Positions 9,479-20,206 of a stretch of DNA of 64,000 nt are shown one piece after another. Under the pieces are notes generated by a model. The model was not told the origin of the DNA. It did no database searches and saw only the letters and a list, made by a program, of their open reading frames with translations. The translations under genes were made by a program, and so were the position numbers. Numbering within the stretch: the stretch's first letter is position 1; each line of letters opens with the position of its first letter. The DNA is from Sipunculus nudus. Its lineage: Eukaryota > Annelida > Sipuncula > Golfingiida > Sipunculidae. The stretch is from contig CM049314.1 of the NCBI GenBank assembly GCA_026874595.1, forward strand, positions 63,028,800-63,092,799, read 5' to 3'.

Positions 9479-11171
9479 GTTTATAAGTCAAAGGAATAAG
9501 ATAATCCATGCATTATCTATATCGAGACCGCATCAGACACTAAAAGAATGCCATTGACCACAGCCCATGTAATGATGTATACTGATAGAAGGGTTCTGGA
9601 GAGTTTAAATAATACACATACAACGATAAGGTCACATAAACAACTACCTCAATTATCCTAATAAATTTTATGTTTCCCTGATTATTCGGATATTCGAAGG
9701 TCTACTGAAATATATACATTACACATGCGTCAGTAATCAGTAAACATATACCTAGAAACGATTTAATATTATCGTACGGGAACTCTCAAATATCAGACTG
9801 TATTAAAAGGATAGTCAGAATTTTGAGTTTGCGCACGCAACAGCTACGTCAACCATCAATTGAAAATTAAAAAATTAGACCCGTAACGAAATGCATTACA
9901 CATCCCTTTATTCACAGAATTTGCATATTTATGATTTACATTGCGTACATTTGCGAAATAAACTCAAACACATATTCAATGGAAATGTAACATCTCTAGC
10001 TGTTACCCTTTAACATCGCATAAACGTATCGAAATATATATGAATAAAGTGAATGAATGGAGCAATACAATTCGTTAAATCATCCTTATCACAAGCACTC
10101 AGTTGCAAGCAGTGAACTGATTTTAGTTGTCGTGTTGAGAGGTGAGGTCTAATATCTACAAGCAGCTACTTTACACATTTCACATTCGTAAGTAAATAAT
10201 TAACTGTAGGATAATTTCCAAAATCAAATTATTTACATGAAAGATTGTTCATGGTAGTGAGTGTATACACTAAACAAAATGCCACACAGGCGTTACACCT
10301 TTAAAACCTGTACCAGACCTTTATCGACATGCCGGTATACCGTATTTACTCCAGTAATCACCTTATTTGCATTCACGTTTACATCTTCATAAGGTGAGTA
10401 TAAACAAGAGTTCCAGATGTCTCATGTTCTCTGTATGCTGCATGGTTCATCTGTGATAACTGGTACCATGCAATGGAACAGAATAATTAAAATGAAAACC
10501 ATCAGTTATACTGAAGATGAACAAATTATGGATATGTAAAACTATAAATAACTTTTTTATATCTAGAAATAAGTTATATATAGATACACAACTCGGCTTG
10601 ATTTACCCGCCGAATGTTCTGGCTTCTGGAACGTCATCAGGATATATTCACAAATGTTGGCGGAGGCGGAGGCTTGCATTCATTAGAATGCAGATTTCCA
10701 GTTTTGCAATGATATAATTTATTTTCAAAATTACAAACTGGAATTCTACAATTTTATTAAAGCAAAAACACTTTTCAACAATTCATTCAATATAATAAAA
10801 ACAGGTGTTATAATATATGTGTTCATGATACATATTTATAAGTGTAATCAGCGTACACGTCATCGCTGATATCTTGAATGACCTCAGTGTATAACTTTTA
10901 CAGAAAAATGCTGCCATAAAACACAAATACACTATTTACATGTATCAGCCTAACAGCACATGTATAACAAACCAACGAACAGGTCCTCACAGTAAAGCAG
11001 CTGACCAATGCAACTTGCGCATAGGTAACAAACGAAAATTAACGTCATGTGTATATATACAGGAAAAAAGTAGGTCGATTAATAATTATCATGGTAACAT
11101 ATACACAACCTACAGTTTTACTACATCTCAGTCTTGGCACAGGACAAGATTTATAATTATTACTAATGTAA

Positions 11172-11220
<49 letters not shown>

Positions 11221-11690
11221 TGAACAATAGCTGCCTGATGCATAACGACATTGACCGGATCGTCTTCAACAAACTACTAATGTCTAGTTTTTTATACTTT
11301 CCTCATAAAATTTAACACAAAGGTTTTGCTTTGAATTCTTAACTAAGCTAGTATCTTGGAGATTTAGGTATAAAGGTTTTGTAAATTTGCAAAATCAATT
11401 CTAATATATTGTCAATGGAAATATTACATATAAAACAATCTCATAAAAATCTCAAACATTGTATAAACGTATCGAGTTACAAGAAAGCATGTGAAGAAAT
11501 GGTGCGAAACATGTTCCTTCATCGCAATTTGCAAATTAGAACATGACTCATTAGCTAGCATTATATTCCTATTGAATTGTTCTGGCTGCCCTGTTAAGAG
11601 ATAGGCCCTAAGGTCGAATATGTGCAATCCACTTTAGCATATACATGTTAAATTCACCAAGGTTCAGTAAGCAAATAGTTATAAATATAG
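9479..11690. other. intergenic AT-rich DNA
   Basis: No gene supported. It contains a solitary end of the TA-flanked MITE family at about 9650-9706, matching the right end of the element at 24,385-24,711. A (TA)n tract lies at about 11,176-11,217. The rest shows nothing I can name. Confidence 0.55.
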
Positions 11691-11695
11691 GTATA

Positions 11696-11865
11696 CAGTA
11701 GAAACTCTCCTCATGGGCACCTCTGTACTAAGGACACCTCCTCCTACTTACGGGCAGTCCCTTGAAATTAGGTCCCAAAATATGTAACCTCCCTACCAAG
11801 GGCACCTCTCTACTGCGGGCAAATCATCCGGTTCAGTCAGTGTCCGTAATTCGGAGGTTCTACTG
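11696..11865. mobile_element. MITE, pogo/Tigger-like termini, TA target duplication
   Basis: 170 bases bounded by inverted termini, CAGTAGAAACTCTCC on the left and GGAGGTTCTACTG on the right, each flanked by TA. The interior is non-coding. The terminal sequence type (CAGTRGAACCTC) and TA duplication are typical of pogo/Tigger-derived elements. Confidence 0.75.
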
Positions 11866-12519
11866 TATATAACAGTAAGATAATTCTCAAAACCAAATTA
11901 TATTCCATAAAAGATATTCAGTATATTGAGTGTATAAGCTCAAATACATATTATCAAAAATATATTGAGGAATAGTTATTCTTCATAAAACATCGACAGT
12001 CATGAATATAAAAAAATTATCTATAAGTCCGTAACTATGATATACTGTAACAACAAACTAGACAAAGGAAAATGTATAATCAATTACAGATGATACAGAT
12101 GTATTAAAGTCCGATTTAATTTTCCAAATATAGAGATTAGTTGAATAAATATGTGGGGATACACCACAAAGCTTGGTTTCAAGTACTGATCAGGTAAAAA
12201 GATGTTTAATAAAATCTTTGGTCTATAATACGTCTTTTGGCGATTGCATGGTATATAAAAACAAATACAGGTGTTATTATATGTGTGTTTACACTTGAGT
12301 ATTTATAAATGTAAACCATCTATATTGACTTTTAATTTGAACTTTTCAGATGAACATAAGAGAGAAGGCTAATTATATTATATACATGTATATATATCAG
12401 GGTTTTGGAATGTTAGCATACCCTCACCTGGCCCTCTACTTTATCCCATCCTATCCCCTGTAGGTGTAGATCTATGTACATTTTTATCACAGTTTCAGAC
12501 ACTATCTTTTACATTTTTT
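11866..12519. other. intergenic AT-rich DNA, nothing recognised
   Basis: No frames, tRNA-like structures or repeats shared with the rest of the window were seen. Confidence 0.5.
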
Positions 12520-12888
12520 TTTTCTGTGGAGATAACCGCCTCCATTTTTTTAATGCTAACTTAACTACGTATATTTACATCTGTTGAATTTCATTCCGGT
12601 TTCGGACTACGTGACAGGGCAGTATCACATGTTTTTTCTCATTTTATATCCTGGCCTCAACCAGGCTCGGTGTCTACTGCACCTGCGGGCCCTGGATACG
12701 TAATCGTCCCCATTGCTGGGTCATACCGACGAGGAACCCCCGAGAGGCGCACTCGTTTGTGAATGAAAGCCTTCACTGGTTGGGGGCCGACCGTGAAAAA
12801 TCTCACCGCCTCGGCTGAGATTCGAACTCACGATCTATCGGCTTTGATCTACCGGCTGTGCTGTACCCCTGAGCCACAGAGCCAGGTT
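12520..12888 (-). mobile_element. tRNA-derived SINE, family 2
   Basis: Read on the minus strand from 12,888. A tRNA-like head has an A-box-like GGCTCAGGGGTACAGCAC and a B box in GAGTTCGAATCTC. A body follows with GAGTGCGCCTCTCGGGGGTTCC, ending in a tail containing ATATAAAATGAG and TAAGTTAGCATTAAA. Related copies are at 22,757-23,130 (+), 49,990-50,410 (+) and an interrupted one at 16,195-16,720 (-). Confidence 0.85.
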
Positions 12889-12999
12889 ATCTTTTACATT
12901 TAATTATACATTTCACACACAGTTCAACAGAACTTTGAATTAGCAAGTTTCTCTTGAGCATAGTTTTAAAGGGGAAAAAGACAAGTTTTGCATAATCAT

Positions 13000-13560
13000 A
13001 AAACATGATAGAAATACTGATAAAGGTATATCTTTGTTATAATCACAGTATATACTATATTCAACAAATATAATAAAAGTGGCGGCAAACCTGAGTCATT
13101 ATATTATATATATATAATATTATATTATTATATTATAAAACAAGGATCAGCTGCAAATGCATTTGAAAGCTTAGTGCATTTGCATTTAATAATTTTTATC
13201 GCTTTGCATTTGATTTTATCTGTCGCATTAGCATTTGCATTTGATTATTGTCAAATAATAATACAAGCCACTATGATATCAGTTTTATCATGGTGAAATG
13301 ATTGCAACAGATGGTCTCGTGACGCAAATGCCCCCTGGAATTCCCCATCGCAAGCTCACGAATTCCCTGATGAAATCATATACTATATGTATACTTCCGT
13401 TTGGCGTGAAAACATAAGCTCTCTCAAGGACGTCTCAATTAACACCATTTAACATTTTATCAGTGGCTTCTTCTATGTGGTCAAATATCTGCAACTATTT
13501 CATAATTGACACCTCTCGGTAACTTTTGCATGGGAGAAAATTTAAATATTCAATTACTAA
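13000..13560. repeat. duplicated flank of the NLR relic, lacking its coding part
   Basis: The left half (to about 13,270, with AACCTGAGTC and GCATTTGCATTTAATAATTT) matches 13,960-14,200. The right half (from about 13,285, with CCCCCTGGAATTCCCC and AATTCCCTGATGAAAT) matches 15,480-15,760. The two halves are almost adjacent here, whereas in the other copy about 1.26 kb of CARD/NACHT coding sequence sits between them. Confidence 0.75.
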
Positions 13561-13959
13561 AACCCCATATTGATTCAATCACGGAATATGGTGACTGAAG
13601 AATATATAATTATACAATGATTTTAAATGATCAGCGGAATATTTGATGTTTGCCATGAATAATGAGCCATCGATTGGTCCCAGACTAGTTCTTATTGATT
13701 ACGTTCCAGCATATGTTACGGTTGGGTTCAAATGCTTTTGCATTAGAAAATGTATCATTTGTAGTTGCATTTAGATACACTGCATTTACGTTTGCGCTTA
13801 AATGGAAAGCAATAACTGCATTTGACTCTGCAATGCAAGTGGAAATGCATGCAGTTCTTTAACTTACATGTTTAATAATAACAAAGAAATGCTTTCATCA
13901 GTGTTATGCTCTGCTTGTCCTGTAAATTGTATGAATCCAATATTTTTTAAACCAGTGGT
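13561..13959. other. spacer with clustered GCATTTG-type words
   Basis: AT-rich DNA with many copies of GCATTT and ATGCAAAT-like words at about 13,730-13,860. Similar clusters occur in both duplicated flanks. No coding sequence. Confidence 0.5.
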
Positions 13960-14220
13960 TAAAATCATGTCATATTTTAACAATATATCCTACTAAGACA
14001 TTCAACAAATGAAATACAAATTTAGCGGTCAACCTGAGTCCGGTTGTGTTTTTCTTAACAAATTAGGGAGCTAAACTGGAAATGCATATGTCACTGTATT
14101 TGCATTTAATAATTTTTATCGCTTTTCCATTAGATATTTTCTGACATGTGTGCATTTGATTATACCTATTCGCATTTGCATTAATTTAAAAAAATGCATT
14201 TAAATGTGCGGAGACACATT
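13960..14220. repeat. 3' flank of the NLR relic, duplicated at 13.0-13.27 kb
   Basis: Shares ATTCAACAAAT, CAACCTGAGTC and GCATTTAATAATTTTTATCG with the 13.0-13.27 kb copy in the same order. It lies downstream of the minus-strand NACHT-like frame. Confidence 0.7.
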
Positions 14221-14284
14221 TGCCTAACCCTTTTATATGTATATAGTTGTGAAAGTGCAGTTTAAGCAATAATTCACTTCATTT

Positions 14285-14872
14285 TTACTGATACCTGACT
14301 CTCTTTTGGCCGGACATACAATTATTTTCAGGAATTTCATGGGACAGAAGAAATGTTTTGTCAAAATGGTGCCTGTCAAAAAGATCTGTTTTCCCAGTAG
14401 TAGCAACTAAACACAATGAATTTTGTAATATTTGATTGGTTAAGAGCTGAGTGACTGCCTGTGATTTAGCACGATTGTACTGGTCATAACCTGTGATAAG
14501 GAAGAGAACATGTTTTTGCTCGCGATCCAGTATTTCTGGAAGCTTCTCTTTATGTGGTATGTTGGGGTTCATGCTTGCTATAACATCAGCAATATCATCC
14601 CCATATGTAAAAGGCTGAGACAGATCAAGGGAGAAACACATTTTAAACTGCTCATACCGTTTTCCAATTAGTCTCATCAGCTTTGCTTCTTCTCTGCCAT
14701 TCGTCTTGAAACAATATCCATCGGTCTTGCAAGAAGAACTCGGAGGGCCATGGGAACGGTTGCCATGTGACCCCACGGGGCCTACCATTTCCATGGATCT
14801 ATTACAAACTTGGTTTTTCTGCATCTCGTGGTTATCCGTCTGGTCCATCGAAACATCGTTGCTTTGCTTCAC
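14285..14872 (-). pseudogene. NACHT-like fragment of an NLR gene
   Basis: A 195-codon frame. The C-terminal two thirds follow the pattern of an animal NACHT ATPase after its P-loop: a hydrophobic strand (FKMCFSLDLSQPF), a helix, a Walker-B-like segment KHVLFLITGYDQY, then LCLVATTGK where family members have LLVTTRP. The Asp of LIDG is Thr, DE is DQ, and the Arg-Pro of TTRP is lost. I find no Walker A GxxGxGKT upstream, only a Ser/Gly/His-rich stretch. ATP binding is therefore unlikely, and I read this as a decayed, truncated gene piece. Upstream on the same strand is a CARD-like frame, the usual NLR partner. NLRs sense infection or damage in the cytoplasm. Confidence 0.6.
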
Positions 14873-15093
14873 ACCTGCGTCGCGGGGGATGTCAGCTTGG
14901 TCTTCTTCTATCAGGGGATTGGGCGTCTCCTCTTTTCTATCATTTCCATCATTCTCTCCTTTTAATCATCTTCTTCTGTATGGGCCTCGTTTTAGCTTCC
15001 GCTTGGCTTTGATTTGTTTTGCAAGGTACTTATCAATGTCATCCACGGCAGTGGTGTAAGTGACTTGCTCGAAATCCGTGAGTCCCGACTGCA

Positions 15094-15426
15094 CTATGAC
15101 GTCATTAGGACATCGCAAGAGATGTGTTGGTTTTCTTTTTTCAGAGCACTGACATATTCTTGCAAATCACGCAGCCTTTTACGTAATAACAGGTCCAAGC
15201 ATAACGTAACTCTGTCATCATTTGACACGCCACTTCTTTGGGGAGAGATTTGGCGTGCTTCGTTGTCATCAAATACTCTCTCCTGCTGCAAACGTGCGAT
15301 GAGCTTGGCTGATAGGTTTATGTTTTCCAGTATACCAATTCTGTTCTTGTTGATGTGTTCTTTCATTGACTCTGGTATTGCCTGTATGAAGTCCATGCTT
15401 GGCTGCATGGACTTCACTGGCAACAC
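15094..15426 (-). pseudogene. CARD-like (death-fold) fragment of the same NLR relic
   Basis: Residues 20-98 of a 110-codon frame show the six-helix, amphipathic pattern of a CARD. There is K-N-R-I-G-I-L-E-N-I in helix 1-2, L-I-A-R-L-Q-Q-E-R-V-F-D in helix 2-3, a DRVTLCLDLLLRKR helix and a final LQEYVSALKKENQ helix. The listed start is not a real ATG in the DNA (GTG context); a stop lies shortly upstream, so the piece probably begins at a splice site or is truncated. A short open stretch in another frame at about 15,090-14,955 continues toward the NACHT-like frame, with stops and frame changes between. CARDs recruit partner CARDs in inflammatory or apoptotic signalling. Confidence 0.6.
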
Positions 15427-15479
15427 ACCGGAGATCAGTCAAATCAATGTTCAGGCAGCTATAACATCCATTTCTATCT

Positions 15480-15760
15480 GGTGAACTGTTTGCATCAGAT
15501 GGTCACATGACGCAAAAGCCCCCTGGAATTCCCCTACGCAAGGTCGAAAATTCCCTGATGAAATAATACGTAAACTTCTGCTCGGCGTGTAAACAATAGC
15601 ATGCGCACGGTCGGGAAGTCTCATTGAACACCATTTTATGTTTTATGTATAGCCTCTGCCGTTGTTCACGTCAACAATGTGGTGCATCTAAAAACAAGCT
15701 TATAGGAACGTATCTGAAATATATTCAAGTCCAGTTTTCATGGGAGCATTAGGCCTATGT
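15480..15760. repeat. 5' flank of the NLR relic, duplicated at 13.29-13.56 kb
   Basis: Matches the 13.29-13.56 kb copy through GATGGTCACATGACGC, CCCCCTGGAATTCCCC, AATTCCCTGATGAAAT, ACACCATTT and CATGGGAG, in order and orientation. It lies upstream of the minus-strand CARD-like frame and may hold its old promoter. Confidence 0.7.
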
Positions 15761-15824
15761 ATATAGGCTCATGCATCCTACAAGCGAACTTGGTTACAGG
15801 CTATATATATGCATGTTAGTCTTT

Positions 15825-16190
15825 TTTTTAGCTCGGCTGACTGAAAGTCACTGAAAGTCGCTATATGTAGCGATCACTCTTTGACGGTCCGTCCGGACGC
15901 CCGGTCATTAACAGGGCACAAATCGTAGCCGTTACACCTGTTATCTTCTCACTTAACATCTAGGGAGGTCCAATATCATAAATTCTCGGAGTTGTGAGGT
16001 TTATTTGTGCACCCCAGGATCATAAAATTTTGATGCAAAAGCTCCAGTAATTGGTATCTCAAAAACTTATGCATCAACTGCCATAACTCCTTCCATGCAT
16101 ATTCCATGCAATTCCTTAAATTACAGCTAGATTCCTAGGTAAATAAATAAATAGGTCATATCATGCTCCACTTTGTTTTCGCTTCATCGT
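15825..16190. repeat. fragment of the AGCTCAGCTGACTG tandem-core repeat family
   Basis: Begins TTTTAGCTCGGCTGACTGA and continues through CACTCTTTG, CGTCCG, TTAACAGGGCACAAATCGTA and AGGGAGGTCC. This is the same order as the fuller copies at 41,085 and 50,832. It is truncated. Confidence 0.7.
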
Positions 16191-16194
16191 CGAT

Positions 16195-16238
16195 GCAACC
16201 GAAACAAAGTAACGCCTCCATGTTTAATGCTAACTTAA

Positions 16239-16302
<64 letters not shown>

Positions 16303-16720
16303 ATTGGCTGTGTGACATATTTCAAATATATACTTATTTAGTATAAAATTTAAAAAAAAATATGGTATTATGTTTCGAGTATATGTTAATCCAAACGTGG
16401 TATATATAGATATATAATATTTCATTTTTAACTCATAAATGAAACCAAAGTATTTATTATTCTAATTATTGATATATATATAATTTCCAAAATATAAATA
16501 TTATTATCTCAATATCGGGTGTGGGTGGGGGGGGGGGGATTACATTGACTATCCCCCCTCCCCCTAGCCAAAAAGCGTATCTACCCTGTATCGATGCCCC
16601 TGAATGTGTACATCAGCAGTATTCCATTTCTGTTTGGGACCCCGTTACGTAACAGTGCGGTAGCACTAGCTTCCTCTCATTTTTATATCCTGTTGTGATT
16701 AAGTATACCCTTTGCAGGGT
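16195..16720 (-). mobile_element. SINE family 2 copy split by a (TA)n expansion
   Basis: The tail (CCTCCATGTTTAATGCTAACTTAACT) lies at about 16,205-16,240. The next recognisable SINE part (GTTACGTAACAGTGCGGTAG... ATATCCTG) resumes at about 16,630. Between them are a (TA)n tract (16,240-16,296), AT-rich DNA and a run of G near 16,529-16,538. The intact copy at 12.5 kb has only a few TA-rich bases at this point. Confidence 0.6.
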
Positions 16721-18360
16721 CCCAGCTATTAAAGTTACATATAATTTGATGCTTATAGACTTTGTGGAGGAAAAATTTCCAAGTTTGACATTTTTGTTGT
16801 AAGTCTTCTAAACTACCATTTCTTGGCCAAAAGTAAAAGTCCTTGGCCTTTTACTCTTGTGATATACCAGGCGCTATAAGCGTTCAGTGTTGTATGTATT
16901 TTTTATTGTGAATAAGTAATGAGTATTTTCAAGTTTATTCCGTTTATATATAAGGATTCGTCGTCCTAAATAGATTTCTGTTCAAAATGTAAATTATCAG
17001 AGAGTGGTCCCGGCCTTATGCATATGATTTAATTTTTTATATCCTGTTACTGAAGTACACATAATAGGTATAAATGACAGTGTATGAAAATTGTATGATA
17101 CTTTGTTCTTGTTCAATATGCACAAAACATTTATAATTATTGTTAGGAAATAGCATTAAATTTAGTCTTTTGATAGATAGATAGATTAGATACATTATAT
17201 AGTTTATTATACACACAAACATATAAGCTTGGTCATATACAAGTATATTCGCTTAAAAATACAATTACAAGGAACAAAAATAAAAAAGAAAATAAACAAT
17301 AGAAATTATCATTGAAATATATACAAAAAAATATATATACAGATAAAATTAAATAACAGCAATACTTGAAAACTCTGTTTAACAGCAGATGAATCGATAT
17401 TCATTATATAGACTGACTTTAATGTGTGCATGCATGAGGGACTTAATATGTTACCAACCTTTTTAGGATAATATGGCTGTGTAATGGAAATAAAAATGTG
17501 AATTCCAACATGCCATATTGACATTAACACATATGATTCGCTCATATATCGGGAAGGGGGGGGGGGGGGTGTTAGATTGAGGGGCCCCCTGCCCCAGGTC
17601 CCTGATCTTTTTTATATTCGAGTTCCTTTTATAGGCCTTCTCGTGCACCTCAAACATGTCTAAGGCAACACTATTTGAATAAGGGACAAACGAATAGTTT
17701 TAATTGAAAGAAAACACCAAAATTATAGCAATTTATATTATATGCCTAAGGCCTGTGCACAGGCCAAATGAGGAAGCCATTTCAACATCAGCTTTGTTTG
17801 ATGAGTTGATAAAAATATTGCTCATAATTAGGGAAAACGTATTTTGTAACATATAAGTGGCACCACCATTCGAGTGAATTAGGAACAAAGCTATAGCAGT
17901 TCTGTTGTCATAAATCAAAACCCGTAGGCCCTACATGCATACATTCTTGAGATGCTTGTAAAATAATAATTAATATTTTGTGTGATATTTATTTTATCCT
18001 TTTGTTATGAAACAAGGAGGGGGAAGGAATTCTTATATCAAAAACGGATGCACAAATACATATTCTGTATTTAGCCTGCCAGCCTGGGGTTTTATACGCC
18101 TAGCCAGTCACCCTGACGGAAAAAGCTAGAGGATTAGGCCTATAGACTGACTGGTCCTCTTCAAGCGACCCTTCCGAGCAAGGCTCACGGGAACCAGTCA
18201 AACGGAAATTTGACTGTCTTTCATTTATCGTTTTGGTCAAAAGGATAGACTGCTATCTGATAGGAAGAAATAATTCAAAAGGCACTATTCCAAGGTTACA
18301 TTCTTAAATCGGACTCGTTTACAGATTAGGCCCGAACTAAGTGAACGGCAATGAAAGGGC
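16721..18360. other. intergenic AT-rich DNA, no gene supported
   Basis: Contains short simple repeats and a G run near 17,557-17,568. Frames here are short and rich in AT-coded residues. GC content rises toward 18,361. Confidence 0.5.
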
Positions 18361-18490
18361 CATGACGTCATAATTCATCACGTGACATGTGCCGCCAGGA
18401 CGTCAGCACCGGAAGTTGTGCTCTAGCCTTGGCGGGAAACAGCCGACACATAGCCTATCACATATATCAGCCGTGATTTCCCGCCCTTCT
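18361..18490 (+). promoter_or_regulatory. candidate promoter of the coiled-coil gene
   Basis: A short GC-richer island with several well-formed sites in 125 bases: CRE TGACGTCA (18,363-18,370), E-box CACGTG (18,379-18,384), ETS CCGGAAGT (18,409-18,416), E2F TTGGCGGGAAA (18,429-18,439) and an opposite-strand E2F-type TTTCCCGCC (18,477-18,485). There is no TATA box. It ends just before the predicted noncoding exon's donor site. E2F/ETS combinations are common at TATA-less promoters; activity is inferred. Confidence 0.6.
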
Positions 18491-18558
18491 CGACAGTGCA
18501 GGATTTTTTAAGATCGGAAAGTCATCGTCAGTGATTTACCCAAATTCTTGAAAAAAAT
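18491..18558 (+). other. candidate noncoding exon 1 (start uncertain)
   Basis: A good splice donor, AAT|GTGAGT, lies at 18,558/18,559 right behind the promoter-like island. The first in-frame coding start I can support is 1.36 kb downstream in exon 2, so this would be 5' untranslated sequence. The transcription start is not visible. Confidence 0.45.
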
Positions 18559-19507
18559 GTGAGTTCACATATACGCTGTTTAACTGTGGCAGAATTTGAT
18601 TGAATGTACTCAGACTGGACCCTTTTTCTTGACCCAGTTGTGGCTCCAGACTGCAGTATAGGCCTATATACGGAGCCACAGGTATTTGTGTATTTTAGAG
18701 GGTTTTTTTTAGTGGCAGCGCAGTAGTAATTAAAAAACGTTTTGAATTTATTCAGGTACGGTATTTCAGTATGATCAACTAGCGGTAATTGTGCATTTTA
18801 GAGTTTTTTTTCCAGTGGCTTATTTTACCATTTTTTTTTAACGCATATTATAATGAAAGGTGGTGTAACTTTAAAGTCTCTTTTAGAAGTCGAAATTATG
18901 GGATCAAAATTCTTTTTCTGCCATAACGTTGTGTATGATGTTGATAATGTCATCAAGGAGCTTATTTGAGCTTTTTTGCTCATTACATATCAAATATATT
19001 GAGTATCAAAATCTGTGAGCCATATTAAATATAAGTAAACATTTCTTCTTTTTAACAAATAATAAAACTGAAATAAGGCATCAAAATGTTAAAAAAAGCC
19101 GTTGAAAAAATCCTCTAAAATGCATATATAATTACCCATGCAATTAGCTACCTGGCTTGGCAAGTATGAAAAAAATTAATGTTCAACCTTGGACTCTTGT
19201 TCGTTTTCCTTATATAATACAATTCTGGAATATATTTATTTGCTAGCAAATATTGGACTTGCCTGTATTCGGCCAAAATTTATTAAATACAGAAGATAAT
19301 ACATCTGTTAGTACAAATGCTTATTTCCCTGTCGCAGGGTCTCGGGAAAGGGATGAGTGGGGTTCAACCTCATAGCACTTTGTAATTAGTAAACTGGCAG
19401 TGCTTGTAAACTGTATATTCATTACTCACATATGTATTCTGAAGTACAGAGAAAAAAAATGGTCCAGACAAAATCTGGTGCTGCTTTTTGGCATTAAGCC
19501 AAAAATG

Positions 19508-19790
19508 ATAAAAGGTATGGTTTTCAGGCACCGCCCCCATCAATTTTAACCCCTGCATCAAACATTTTTATTTTGATTTTCATCTTTCAAGAAGATAATA
19601 CAATTTTTGTTTGGATTTCCATTGTTATGTAGTGCTTTATATGTTAAGCAAAAAACCTGTTATATTTATGCTTTTCCCAGATCATATGACATTTTTATCA
19701 AAACATACCAAAAACTGGTCAAAATTTGAAAAACGCCTGCCAACAGTGATTTCTGAAAAAAGGCCCTGAGAACCATACATTTTTGTTTTT
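19508..19790. mobile_element. MITE, GGTATGGTTTTCAGGC family, copy 1
   Basis: Inverted ends AAAGGTATGGTTTTCAGGC and GCCCTGAGAACCATAC bound about 280 non-coding bases. A diverged copy in the same orientation, with the same internal TCTTTCAAGAAGATAATAC word, lies at 21,116-21,390. The two flank exon 2. Confidence 0.7.
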
Positions 19791-19913
19791 TTGGCCTTAA
19801 GCATATATTTTATTATTTACCATTAAATGCCAACCTGCCCCCCCCCCTCCCCTTATTCTGTCCCTTCCTTTAATATCTCACCATGGACTCATTTTTGTTA
19901 AACATAACTGAAG

Positions 19914-20130
19914 TGTCATCATGATGAGCCATAGAGGGAGCCGAGCCGGGCCCAGCAGACGAAGCATCGTGAATAAGGGGAACCAGGAGGATTCTGGACC
20001 CCAGATGATGGACCCATCACAGATGGCTGCAGACTCCATCCCGGACATCCCCATCTCTGGACTGGCAGTCCAACCAGAGTCCACTAAAAAGAAAACTGAG
20101 CTGATGAGTATCACTGATAAAATCTCAAAG
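19914..20130 (+). CDS. coiled-coil gene, exon 2 (start codon)
   Basis: Acceptor ...AACTGAAG| then ATGATGAGCC at 19,921; donor AAAG|GTAAGT. It encodes residues 1-70, polar and Ser/Pro-rich, ending in KKKTELMSITDKISK. The tandem ATGs at 19,921 and 19,924 are equivalent starts. An upstream ATG at 19,882 hits a stop quickly. Confidence 0.8.
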
Positions 20131-20152
20131 GTAAGTGGCAGATATTTATGTT

Positions 20153-20206
<54 letters not shown>

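Noticed and set aside
10940-11272. Frames at 10,940-11,230 (+) and 11,045-11,272 (-)
   Set aside because: Their length comes from the (TA)n microsatellite at about 11,176-11,217. No family resemblance or splice context.
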